Part shown: positions 16,307-25,728 of the stretch, piece after piece
How positions within the stretch are numbered: position 1 is the first letter of the stretch
Layout of the letters: the number at the start of each line of letters is the position of its first letter
Assembly: GCA_035689345.1 (NCBI GenBank)
Contig: DASSLR010000078.1
Span: 1 to 28,815 of the forward strand
Direction: 5' to 3'
Length of the DNA: 28,815 nucleotides
Source: CF-118 sp035689345
GTDB taxonomy: Bacteria; Chloroflexota; Dormibacteria; Dormibacterales; Dormibacteraceae
Notes under the pieces: model-generated
Seen by the model: the letters and a program-made list of their open reading frames with translations, nothing else
Databases searched by the model: none
What the model was told of the DNA's origin: nothing
Made by a program: the position numbers and the translations under genes

Positions 16307-18671
16307 TCTTCGAAAGCACCGCGTCAGGCATCACGGTGGACTGAATCTTCCGGCCGAACACTTCGACCTCCACGGTCCCGCCGGGCTTCAGGTCGACGGG
16401 CAGGTATGAATAGGCGAGGTTCCTGCGCACAGTGAAGCCGTACGCGCAGCTGCGCACGCGTCCGACGACGCGGTCGCCGGAGTGCACTGCCTCGCCGCCG
16501 TACACGGTGACGTACTCCTCGTCGCCGATCGCCAGCGTGCGCAGGCGTCGCGTGACCTCGCGATCGATCGACGGCCATTTGTCGCGGTTGACGCAGAAGC
16601 CGAGGCCTGCCTCGTAGGGGTTGTCGAGCAGCGTCAGGTCGGTGCCGTAGTAGCGGTAGCCCTTCTCCATCCGCAGCGAGTCGAGCGCGCGGTAGCCGCC
16701 TGGCGTGATGCCGTGCTCGCGGCCCGCGGCCATCAACCTGTCCCATACCTGGCCCGCCCGATGCGGCTCGACGTAGAGCTCCCAGCCCAGCTCGCCCACG
16801 TAGGTGACGCGCTGGGCGAGCAACGAGGCGCCTCCGATGCGGACGGTGCGCGCCTGCATGAACGGGAAGGAGATGTCGTCGCGCGTCACCGCGCTGAGAA
16901 TCGCGGGAGCCTGCGGCCCCCACATGCCGATGACCGAAAGCTCTTCGCTCACCTCGCGCACCGTCACCGGCGGATCGCCGTCGCGCCGCTGCATCTGCAG
17001 CCAGCCGAGATCGCTGTTGACGTAGCCGGCGCCGGTGATGAGCCGGAAGTGCTGCTCGCCGAGCCGTGTGATGGTGACGTCGGCCGCCATGCCGCCGTTC
17101 TTCTCGAGCAGCTGGGTGTACACCACGCTGCCCACCGGCCGGTCGATGAGGTTGCCCGCGGCGCGCTCCAGCAGCGGTAGCGCACCCGGGCCGTCAAGCT
17201 CGACCTTGCCGAACGAGCTCATGTCGATGATCCCGGCGCGCTCGCGAAACGCGCGGTGCTCCTCGGCGACCATGTCGAACCAGGGCGGTTTCGTCCAACC
17301 GAACTTGCGCTGGTCGGCGCCGGCGCGCCGCCACGGGCTGCCCGGCTCGAGATGCTCGGGCCGTTCCCAACCGTGCTTGGCGCCGAACACTGCGCCGAGG
17401 TCCTGCATGCGCGTGTGCAGCGCACTCGTGCGCTTCGGCCGGCCCCACTCGTCCGCGTCGAACGGGTAGCGCAGCAGGTAGTAGTACCGGTACGACTCGC
17501 GCGCGAGCTCGGCCGAGTAGCGCACGTCGCGGTGCACCGGGCCGAACCGCCACGGCCGGTAGGCGAAGAGATCGAGATCGGTGCCGCCGCCGGTGATGAG
17601 CTGCGCCAGCGCGCGGCCGATGCCGCCGGCGCCGCCGAAACCGTTCAGCGACAGGCCCGCGGCGATGAACAGGCCGGGCACGCCCGGCATCGGGCCGACG
17701 AGCGGGTTGGCGTCCGGGGTCATCGCGTCGGGGTGGCACACGAGCTTCACGATCCCCGCCTCGCCGAGGAACGGGAACCGCCGCGCCGCACCCTGCAGCA
17801 GCGGCTCGAAGCGGCGCTGGTCCGGCGGCAGCGACGTGCCCGAGTGGTCCCACGGCGCACCGTCCAGCCAGCGCGCCACCGGGTCGCCCTCGTAGCCGCC
17901 GAGCACGACGCCGCCGGCCTCGGATTTGCCGTACACGAGGTTGTCGGGGTCGCGGAAGCACGGCATGTCGTGCGGCACCTCGTGGCCGGGCACCGCGCGC
18001 AGCGCCGCGTGCTGGTGATCGACCGGGATCGAGACGATGGTGGCGCCGGCCATGGCGGCGATCTGCGGCCCCCACAGCCCACCCGCCACCACGACGACCT
18101 CGGTCTCGATGCGTCCGGCAGGTGTGACCACCGCCTGCACGCCACCGTGCGGCGACAGTTCGATGCCGGTGACCCGCGTGTCGGTCAGGACCCGCGCGCC
18201 CATCTCTCGCGCGGTCTTCGCCAGGGCATGGGTGGCGGTATGCGGGTCGAGGGCGCCGTCGCCGGGCACCCAGACCGCGCCGTACAGCGACTTCTTCGTG
18301 ATCACCGGAATCAGCCGCGCCGCCTCGTCCGCCGACACGAGCTCGACCTCGAGTCCGATGCCGCGCGCGCGGCTCACGCCCCGCTGCAGCTCCATCAGCT
18401 GCTCCTTGCTGGAGGCGAAGCGCAGGCTGCCCACCGTCTCGAAGACGCCGAGCTCGCGGTACAGCTCGATGCTGTAGCGCCGGAACCGCATCATCGTCGG
18501 CGATGGGTTGAACTGCGTCACCAGGCCCGCGGCGTGGCACGTGGAGCCGCTCGTCAGATCGCCCTTCTCGAGCAGCAGCGTGTCCCGCCAGCCCGCCTTG
18601 GCCAGGTGGTAGGCGACGCTTGCGCCGGTGATGCCCCCGCCGATCACGATCGCCCGCGCCCGGTCCGGCAC
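16287..18671 (-). CDS. Dimethylglycine/sarcosine dehydrogenase-like FAD protein with GcvT domain (paralogue 1)
   Basis: GTG at 18671 gives 794 residues and starts directly before the FAD-binding strand; the longer frame to 18782 would run through the divergent VOC gene start and is rejected. Residues 5-390 are a DAO-type FAD domain with GGGITG (11-16) and STCHAAGL (43-50), where H46 matches the histidine carrying covalent FAD in dimethylglycine and sarcosine dehydrogenases. Residues ~425-790 form the aminomethyltransferase (GcvT) and GcvT-C domains, which bind THF and capture the C1 unit as methylene-THF. The enzyme oxidatively removes N-methyl groups from dimethylglycine or sarcosine. GATAAT at 18678-18683 could be its -10, with the message starting at the GTG. 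The choline-kinase-like gene follows with overlap. Confidence 0.85.
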   Translation of the reverse strand: MPDRARAIVIGGGITGASVAYHLAKAGWRDTLLLEKGDLTSGSTCHAAGLVTQFNPSPTMMRFRRYSIELYRELGVFETVGSLRFASSKEQLMELQRGVSRARGIGLEVELVSADEAARLIPVITKKSLYGAVWVPGDGALDPHTATHALAKTAREMGARVLTDTRVTGIELSPHGGVQAVVTPAGRIETEVVVVAGGLWGPQIAAMAGATIVSIPVDHQHAALRAVPGHEVPHDMPCFRDPDNLVYGKSEAGGVVLGGYEGDPVARWLDGAPWDHSGTSLPPDQRRFEPLLQGAARRFPFLGEAGIVKLVCHPDAMTPDANPLVGPMPGVPGLFIAAGLSLNGFGGAGGIGRALAQLITGGGTDLDLFAYRPWRFGPVHRDVRYSAELARESYRYYYLLRYPFDADEWGRPKRTSALHTRMQDLGAVFGAKHGWERPEHLEPGSPWRRAGADQRKFGWTKPPWFDMVAEEHRAFRERAGIIDMSSFGKVELDGPGALPLLERAAGNLIDRPVGSVVYTQLLEKNGGMAADVTITRLGEQHFRLITGAGYVNSDLGWLQMQRRDGDPPVTVREVSEELSVIGMWGPQAPAILSAVTRDDISFPFMQARTVRIGGASLLAQRVTYVGELGWELYVEPHRAGQVWDRLMAAGREHGITPGGYRALDSLRMEKGYRYYGTDLTLLDNPYEAGLGFCVNRDKWPSIDREVTRRLRTLAIGDEEYVTVYGGEAVHSGDRVVGRVRSCAYGFTVRRNLAYSYLPVDLKPGGTVEVEVFGRKIQSTVMPDAVLSKSAVSAS

Positions 18672-18723
18672 GTGCCGATTATCAGGAATGGCTGTCGGGC
18701 CCGTCGGGTATGAATCGACGGGT

Positions 18724-18728
<5 letters not shown>
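18672..18728. promoter_or_regulatory. Divergent promoter region between dehydrogenase 1 and the VOC gene
   Basis: The 52-bp gap holds a minus-strand -10-like GATAAT (18678-18683) whose position would start transcription at the dehydrogenase GTG. It also holds an inverted repeat CCCGTCG (18700-18706)/CGACGGG (18716-18722) and a 10-bp direct repeat CGGGTATGAA at 18705-18714 and 18719-18728, the second copy containing the VOC start codon. These could be an operator, but I cannot name the regulator. Confidence 0.35.
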
Positions 18729-19591
<863 letters not shown>

Positions 19592-19608
<17 letters not shown>

Positions 19609-21532
19609 CCTTCTTCCGCTCGACCGCCTCGTGCAGCAGCGAGGCCAGATCGATGACCTGCATCTTCGTGCCCGTCTGACGCACGCCGTCGTCGAGCATC
19701 ACCGTGCAGAAGGGGCACGCCACCGCGAGGGTGTCGGCCCCTGTGGACGCCGCCTCGCGGACGCGCTCCTCGTTGATGGGCCGGCCGCGCTTCTCCTCCA
19801 TCCACATGCGCGCGCCGCCGGCGCCGCAGCAGAAAGTCCGCCGGCCGTGGCGGGGCATCTCGACGGCATTCCCCGAAGCCTCAGCCAGCTCCCGCGGCGC
19901 CGATAGCACGTCGTTGTGCCGGGCGAGGTAGCAGGAGTCGTGGTACGTGATCTTGCGACCGCCCGCCGCGGGCTCCAGTTTGCCCTCTCGCACGAGCTGC
20001 GCCAGGAACTCTGTGTGGTGCACGACCTCGTACCGCCCGCCGAAGTCCGCGTACTCGTTGCCGATGGTGTTGAAGCAGTGCGGGCAGGTGGTGACGATCT
20101 TCGTCACCTTCGACTGGTTCAGGGTCTCCACGTTCTGCTTTGCCAGGCGCTGGTACGTGTACTCGTCGCCCATGCGCCGCGCGGGGTCGCCGGTGCACGC
20201 CTCGCGCGGGCCGAGGATGGCGAAGTCGACGCTGGCCTGCTGCAGCAGCTTGGCGGTCGAACGGGCGCCTTGCTTCGCGCGCTCGTCGAACGCGGGCGCG
20301 CACCCCACCCAGAAGAGCACCTCGGGCGGAGGCTCGCCCGGCTGCAGCACGCGCACGTCGAGGCCGTCTGCCCATGCGGCGCGGTCGGCCTGCGGCTTGC
20401 CCCAGGGGTTCGACGCGCGGTCGACATCGCGCAGCATGGTGCCGGCCTCGTCCGGGAACCGTGACTCGACCATCACGAGGTTGCGGCGCAGGTCGACGAT
20501 GTGGTCGATGTGCTCGATGCCGACAGGGCACTCACGCACGCACGCGCCGCAGGTCACGCAGTCCCACACGACGTTGTCGGTGACCGCGTTGGGCACCAGC
20601 GCCGCGGTGCTCTGGGCGCGCACCTGGTCGCGCAGCGCCATGATCAGGAGCTTCGGCGACAGTTCCTTGCCGGTGTTGTAGGCGGGGCACGCGTCCTGGC
20701 ACCGGCCGCACTCGGTGCACGACATGGTGTCGAGCAGCTGCTTCCACGTGAGGTCCTTGGCGGTGGCGGCCCCGAACCGCACGTCTGCCTCCGGCTGTTC
20801 GAAGTCGATCGCCTCGAGCCGTCCACGAGCGCGCGTGCGCGTGAAGAAGACGTTGATCGCGGCGACGAGGATGTGCAGGTGCTTGGAGTACGGGAGATAG
20901 ACGAGGAAGCCGAGGATCAGCAGCACGTGCGTCCACACTGCTACCCGCTCCAGGACCGCGACCCACGAGCCGTGCCAGGCGTTGGCGAGGAGGTTCGACA
21001 CCGGCGCCCACTCGCGCGGGAAGTCGTTCAAGCCGAGGGCGATCTGGCTCGAGTGCCAGGCCAGGAGCGAGACGACGATGCCGGCGATCCAGGCGAGGAT
21101 CAGGTTCGCCTCGCCGAGGTGGCTGCCGGCAAACCTCTTCGGACGCTGCACGAGGCGGATCGCATAGGCGGAGATCACGCCGCCCAGCACGAGCACCGCG
21201 AAGACGTCGACCAGCAGCGCGTACCAGCCCTGCGCGCCGAGCCACGGGAGCGTCGCGTGCGGGTCGACGGCGCCGATCATCGCGATGACGATGGTCGGGA
21301 ACAGGACGATGAAGCCCCAGAAGATGGCCGCGTGCATCACGCCGGGGCCGAGACGCTGCAGGAGCTTGCTCTGCCCGACAACCACGACCGCCTCGGCTCG
21401 CGCGCGCGCCGGCAGGTCGTCGATTCGAGACGTCGGCTTGCCCGCCCGGACCGTGCGGTAAAGACGCACCGCCTGCCGCGAAAACAGGCCGAACGAAAGC
21501 CCGAGGGCAATCGCGAGGAAGAATCCGCTCAC
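19592..21532 (-). CDS. Membrane Fe-S/CCG-domain oxidoreductase, probable ETF:menaquinone oxidoreductase (EMO-like)
   Basis: GTG at 21532 gives 646 residues. The first ~230 residues are a NarI-like membrane part with about five to six helices and histidines (H67, H160, H202) that can bind b heme. Two [4Fe-4S] motifs follow: C272-x2-C275-x2-C278-x3-C282 and C325-x2-C328-x2-C331-x3-C335. Two CCG (heterodisulfide-reductase-type) domains end the protein, with CPHC, HDSCY and FCCGAGGARMW. This is the architecture of EMO (DUF224) proteins, which move electrons from reduced ETF to (mena)quinone. It lies just after EtfB and EtfA in the same operon, so it would link dimethylglycine/sarcosine oxidation to the respiratory chain at the cytoplasmic membrane. 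Part of the hairpin repeat supplies GAGG before the GTG. Confidence 0.87.
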
Positions 21533-21580
21533 CTCCCCACCTCGTGGGGAGGTCGCGCGCGAAGCGCGCGGGTGGGGGCG
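21531..21580 (+). repeat. Composite double-hairpin repeat, copy B
   Basis: Hairpin 1 has 10-bp arms ACCTCCCCAC (21531-21540) and GTGGGGAGGT (21544-21553) around CTC. Hairpin 2 has 7-bp arms CGCGCGC (21554-21560) and GCGCGCG (21564-21570) around GAA. The G-rich tail GGTGGGGGCG follows. Copy A at 2630-2674 has the same hairpin 1 arms, a different hairpin 2 and a G-run, in opposite orientation. The element occupies the EtfA/Fe-S oxidoreductase gap and reaches the GTG start of the latter. Confidence 0.75.
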
Positions 21581-21587
21581 ATCGACT

Positions 21588-22454
21588 TCAACTCCGCGCC
21601 TTGCGGATCTCCGCCGAGATGGCCGGCACGACCTCCTTCAGGTCGCCGACCACCGAGTAGTCGGCGAGCGACATGATCGGAGCCTCGGGGTCGGAGTTGA
21701 TGGCGAGGATCTTCTTCGCGCCCTTGCACCCGGCCATGTGCTGCGTGGCGCCGGAGATTCCGCACGCGATGTAGAGCTCGGGCGAGATCTTGGTGCCGGT
21801 CTGGCCGACCTGGTCGCTGTGCGGCCGCCAGCCGGCGCTCGTCACGACGCGCGAGCAGCCCACCCGTCCGCCGAGGAGGCGCGTGAGGTCCTCGATGATC
21901 GCGAATCCGTCGGCGGAGCCGACGCCACGGCCCCCGCTCACGACCACCTTCGCCTCGGCCAGCGAGACACCGCCGCCGGGCGGGTCGATGTGCTCTTTCA
22001 CCTGCACCACCAGGTCGCGTGGATCGAGCTCCTCGACGTAGCGCCTGACGTCGACCGGCGCGGGCTCGGGTCCCGCGGTGACCCGGAACGCGTACGGCGC
22101 AGCTGTGATGAGCAGGCGCGCGCTGGACAGCGTGGCGGTTTCGAGCAGGCTGCCACCCCACCGCTGCCGGGTCACGGTACCCGACGGATCAGCCGCCACG
22201 ACATTCGCCGCGAACGGGAGGCCGGTGCGCGCGGCCAGGCGCGCCATGACGTCGTTGCCTCGGTCGGTGCCCGCGGCGAACACCGCCGTCGCGTTCTGGT
22301 CGGCGGCGGCGCGCTCGAGGATCGCCGCCATGGCGTCCGGCGCGAACGGCGCGATCGCGTCCATGCGCACCGTGTGGACATCACCCCACGCGCGGGCGAG
22401 CGTGAGCGTCTGCAGGGAGGGATCACCGTCCTCCATCAGGACGAGGACGCTCAT
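21588..22454 (-). CDS. etfA: Electron transfer flavoprotein, alpha subunit
   Basis: ATG at 22454 overlaps the EtfB stop (ATGA at 22451-22454) and gives 288 residues, a little short of the usual 310-330. The C-terminal FAD-binding domain is clear: VVSGGRGV, then GQTGTKISPELYIACGISG, QHMAGC and AINSDPEAPI, the EtfA signature. The N-terminal domain (1-~160) is less conserved, as is normal. With EtfB it forms a soluble FAD/AMP heterodimer that accepts electrons from flavin dehydrogenases. The neighbouring dimethylglycine/sarcosine dehydrogenases are the likely donors and the Fe-S membrane protein the acceptor. Confidence 0.94.
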   Translation of the reverse strand: MSVLVLMEDGDPSLQTLTLARAWGDVHTVRMDAIAPFAPDAMAAILERAAADQNATAVFAAGTDRGNDVMARLAARTGLPFAANVVAADPSGTVTRQRWGGSLLETATLSSARLLITAAPYAFRVTAGPEPAPVDVRRYVEELDPRDLVVQVKEHIDPPGGGVSLAEAKVVVSGGRGVGSADGFAIIEDLTRLLGGRVGCSRVVTSAGWRPHSDQVGQTGTKISPELYIACGISGATQHMAGCKGAKKILAINSDPEAPIMSLADYSVVGDLKEVVPAISAEIRKARS

Positions 22455-23215
22455 GCGAGGACCCCGATGTCGCGCATCATCTCCACCACCGCCGGCGCGG
22501 CGGCGGGTCCGGTGCCCAGCGATTTCGTCTGCCGGCCCGGCCCACCCGGCACCGCCAGCTCGGCCAGCGCGAGCCTCGATTCCGGACGGGCGGGCGTCGA
22601 GCTGACGACCGGCTTGCGCGCGGCGCGCATGCGTCCCGGCACCGATGGATAGCGCGGCAGGTTCAGGCCTTCTTTGACTGTCACCACCGCGGGGAGCGGC
22701 AGCACGTACACGTCGCGCCCGGCGCCGGTGTCCTGCTCGCACCGGAGAGACGAGCCCTCCACCTTGAGCCCCTTGAGCCCGGTGGCGCAGGGCCGCCCCA
22801 GCGCGTGGGCGACGCGCAGGCCGACCTGGTACCCGCCCGCGTCGGCCGACTCGTTGCCGAAGAAGATCAGGTCGAAACCGCCAGAGCCTTCCTCGGTCCG
22901 GATCGCCTCCACTATGGCCGCGGCCGTCGCCTGGCCATCCCATTCCGAGCCGTCGGTCTGCAGGTGGATGGCGCGGTCGATGCCGAGGGCCATCGCGTCG
23001 CGCAGCTGCTCGATCGCCTCAGGCGGGCCAAGCGTGAGCACCACCGACTCGCCCCCGCCCGCCTCGATGATCCGCACCGCTTCTTCCACTCCGCACTCTT
23101 CGTGCGGGCTGATGGTGAAACCGAGATGACGCGTCTCCAGGGACTTCCTGTCCGGCGCGAGCACCATCTTGCCGCCGGTGAACGGCACGCGTTTGACGCA
23201 GACGAGGACCTTCAT
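22451..23215 (-). CDS. etfB: Electron transfer flavoprotein, beta subunit
   Basis: ATG at 23215 directly follows the stop of dehydrogenase 2 with no gap. The product has 254 residues, the usual size. It starts MKVLVCVKRVP and contains the AMP-site region FFGNESADAGGYQVG and the EtfB signature VKEGLNLPRYPSVPGRMRAARK-like stretch (VKEGLNLPRYPSVPG). It pairs with EtfA. Operon order dehydrogenase 2, EtfB, EtfA, membrane Fe-S protein follows the electron path. Confidence 0.94.
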   Translation of the reverse strand: MKVLVCVKRVPFTGGKMVLAPDRKSLETRHLGFTISPHEECGVEEAVRIIEAGGGESVVLTLGPPEAIEQLRDAMALGIDRAIHLQTDGSEWDGQATAAAIVEAIRTEEGSGGFDLIFFGNESADAGGYQVGLRVAHALGRPCATGLKGLKVEGSSLRCEQDTGAGRDVYVLPLPAVVTVKEGLNLPRYPSVPGRMRAARKPVVSSTPARPESRLALAELAVPGGPGRQTKSLGTGPAAAPAVVEMMRDIGVLA

Positions 23216-25726
23216 CTAGGCGCGGACGCGCAGGTTCTCCGGGTCGAACAGCGGCGTCGAGCCCGCCACAGCCACGGTCACCGGGTAGCGCTCGCCCATG
23301 TACTCGACCGCCAGCCGCTCGCCGGCCTTCGCGTGCTCGGGCGGCAGGTACGCCATCAGGATGTGCTTGCCCACCGACGGCCCCGCCCCGGCGCTGGTGA
23401 CATACGATCCGCGGCCCTTGCGGTCGACTATGCGCTTGCCGTCCCGAGTCAGGATGGGCTCGCGCCCGAGCATGTATCGCTTCTCGCCCGACTTCGACGT
23501 GTGGTCGTCGACGGTCAGGGTGCAGAGAATCGCCGCCGGCTCCTCCTCCCGGTGGCGCAGGTGCGCCTCCTTGCCGACGAAGTCCTCGGCCTTGACGCGC
23601 GGCGCGCTCATGCCGGCCTCGACCACGTTGTACTCGGTCTCCAGCTCGTTGCCGTGCGCGCGGTAGCACTTCTCGAGCCGTCCGGTCGTGCCGTATACGC
23701 CGATGCCGCACGCCGCCAGCCCGTGCGGGCGGCCCGCCTCCCACAGCGTGTCCCAGAGCAGCAAGCCCTGCTCCATGGGGACGTACAGCTCCCAGCCGAG
23801 ATCGCCCACATAGGAGATGCGCGAGGCGAGCACGCGCACTGTGCCGACGTCGATCACCCTGCAAGTGCCGAACTTGAAGCCGTCGTTCGACACGTCGTCG
23901 GGCGTCGCCGCGGAAAGAATGTCGCGCGCGCGCGGGCCCCACAGGCCGATCGTGGTCAGGGCCGAGGTGAGGTCGTTGAGCTCAGCGCCTGCGGCCAGGT
24001 GATCGCCGAACCACTTCTTGTCCGACATTCCGGCCGCGCCTCCCGTCACGACGCGGAAGTGCTCGTCGCCCAGGCGCATGATCGTGAGGTCGGACTTGAA
24101 GCCGCCGTGCGGTGAAAGCACCGGCGTGTAGACGTTGCGTCCGACGGGCGCGTCCATCTGCCGGAGCGCAACGCCCTGCACCGAGGCAAGCGCGCCGGGG
24201 CCGACGATGTCGAAGATCGTGAACGCGGAGAGGTCGAATATGCCGGCGCGCTCGCGCATCGCGAGGTGCTCGGCGTTGATGATCGGCGACCACCACCGCG
24301 ACTCCCACTCGGCGGTGCGGCGCGTGATGCGGTCGCCGAACTCGTCGAGCAGCGCGGCGTTCGACTCGTACCAGAACGGGCGCTCCCAGCCGGCGGCTTC
24401 GAAGAAGAACGCCTGCAGCTCTCGCTCGCGCTGGTGGAACGGCGCGAGGCGCACGTTGCGGTTGGACGCCCACTGCTCGCTCGGGTGGACGATGCCGTAT
24501 GTCTTGTTGAAGCCCTCGGCCGCGCGCGCGCGCACGTGGTGTCGCGTCTTCTGGTGCTCGTGGAATCGGGCGGCGTCCGACGCGTGCACGTCGATCTCCG
24601 ACTCTCCGTGAACCATCCACTCGGCCAGCGTCTTGCCCGTGCCCGGGCCTTCCTTGACCCACACCGCTGAGGCCGACCAGAGGCCGCCCACGTCAGACGA
24701 CTCGCCGAGCACAGGCATGCCGTCGGGCGTCAGCGACAGGATGCCGTTGATGGCGTACTTCACGCCCACCTTCTCGTCGCCGACGATCTCGGGCATCAGC
24801 TCGAGCGCGTGCTCCATCTGCGGTGCGAAGTCCGCCTGGGTGAACGGAAACTCGGTAGGCGAGAGCGCCGCCTGCTGCACCGACGGCAGGTCGTCGGAGT
24901 TGTAGAGGATCGGCCGGTGCGCGTAGGAGCCGATCTCGAGATCGCCGCCGGCCTGCCGCTCGTACATGTTCGTGTCCATGTCGCGCACGATCGGGTGCTC
25001 GATGTCGCTCCTGGCGCCGGCGAAGCGCGGCACAGGGCCGATGTCGATCATCTGGTGGACGGCGGGCGTGAGCGGGATGGAGGCGCCGGCCATCATGCCG
25101 ACGCGCGGGCTCCACACGCCGCAGCAGACGACGACGTTCTCGACCTCGATGTCGCCGTCCGTGGTGCGGACGCAGCTCACGCGGCCCTTCTTCACGTCGA
25201 TGCCGGTCACCTCGGTGTTGGCTGCCACGTACAGCGCCCCGGATTTCGTGCCGGCCTCGCGCATCAGCGTGCCGGCGCGCAGGGAGTCGACGACACCGAC
25301 GCCCGGCGTGTAGAAGCCGCCGAGGATGATCTTCTCGTTGATGTAGGGGACGAGCTCCTTTACCTCGGCCGGCGAGACCAGGGAGATCGGCTCGATGCCC
25401 CAGGACTTGCCTGACGCGATCCGCCGCGTCAGCTCCTGCATGCGCTCGGGCGTGCGCGCCACCTCGATGCCGCCCGACTGCGTGAAGACGCCGAGCTCCT
25501 TGTACTGGCGCACGCTCTCCACCGTCAGCGCGGTCATCTCCTTGGAGTGGTCGACCAGGTAGATGAAGTTGGACGCGTGGCCCGTCGAGCCGCCAGGGTT
25601 GGGGAGCGGGCCCTTGTCCAGCAGCACGATGTCGCGCCACCCGAGCCGGCCGAGGTGGTAGGCGACGCTGTTGCCCACGATGCCGCACCCGATGACGACG
25701 ACGCGCGCGTGCTTCGGCAGGCTCAT
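23216..25726 (-). CDS. Dimethylglycine/sarcosine dehydrogenase-like FAD protein with GcvT domain (paralogue 2)
   Basis: ATG at 25726 gives 836 residues; the frame continues open to 26113 but that part is antisense-like and overlaps the next gene. Residues 7-400 are the FAD domain with GCGIVG (13-18) and GGSTGHASNF (45-54); H50 is in the position of the covalent-FAD histidine. Residues ~430-830 are GcvT plus GcvT-C, with ERAGIFDLSAF and LGWELYVPMEQG typical of the dehydrogenase-linked folate domain. It would oxidise dimethylglycine or sarcosine, passing electrons to the EtfBA encoded next and the C1 unit to THF. It differs clearly from paralogue 1 around the FAD site (STGHASNF versus STCHAAGL), so the two may handle successive substrates. 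It is 2 bp from the nucleotidyltransferase-like gene. Confidence 0.87.
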   Translation of the reverse strand: MSLPKHARVVVIGCGIVGNSVAYHLGRLGWRDIVLLDKGPLPNPGGSTGHASNFIYLVDHSKEMTALTVESVRQYKELGVFTQSGGIEVARTPERMQELTRRIASGKSWGIEPISLVSPAEVKELVPYINEKIILGGFYTPGVGVVDSLRAGTLMREAGTKSGALYVAANTEVTGIDVKKGRVSCVRTTDGDIEVENVVVCCGVWSPRVGMMAGASIPLTPAVHQMIDIGPVPRFAGARSDIEHPIVRDMDTNMYERQAGGDLEIGSYAHRPILYNSDDLPSVQQAALSPTEFPFTQADFAPQMEHALELMPEIVGDEKVGVKYAINGILSLTPDGMPVLGESSDVGGLWSASAVWVKEGPGTGKTLAEWMVHGESEIDVHASDAARFHEHQKTRHHVRARAAEGFNKTYGIVHPSEQWASNRNVRLAPFHQRERELQAFFFEAAGWERPFWYESNAALLDEFGDRITRRTAEWESRWWSPIINAEHLAMRERAGIFDLSAFTIFDIVGPGALASVQGVALRQMDAPVGRNVYTPVLSPHGGFKSDLTIMRLGDEHFRVVTGGAAGMSDKKWFGDHLAAGAELNDLTSALTTIGLWGPRARDILSAATPDDVSNDGFKFGTCRVIDVGTVRVLASRISYVGDLGWELYVPMEQGLLLWDTLWEAGRPHGLAACGIGVYGTTGRLEKCYRAHGNELETEYNVVEAGMSAPRVKAEDFVGKEAHLRHREEEPAAILCTLTVDDHTSKSGEKRYMLGREPILTRDGKRIVDRKGRGSYVTSAGAGPSVGKHILMAYLPPEHAKAGERLAVEYMGERYPVTVAVAGSTPLFDPENLRVRA

Positions 25727-25728
25727 CT

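Noticed and set aside
17256..18713. 485-codon plus-strand open frame
   Set aside because: Antisense to dehydrogenase 1, no domain recognised.
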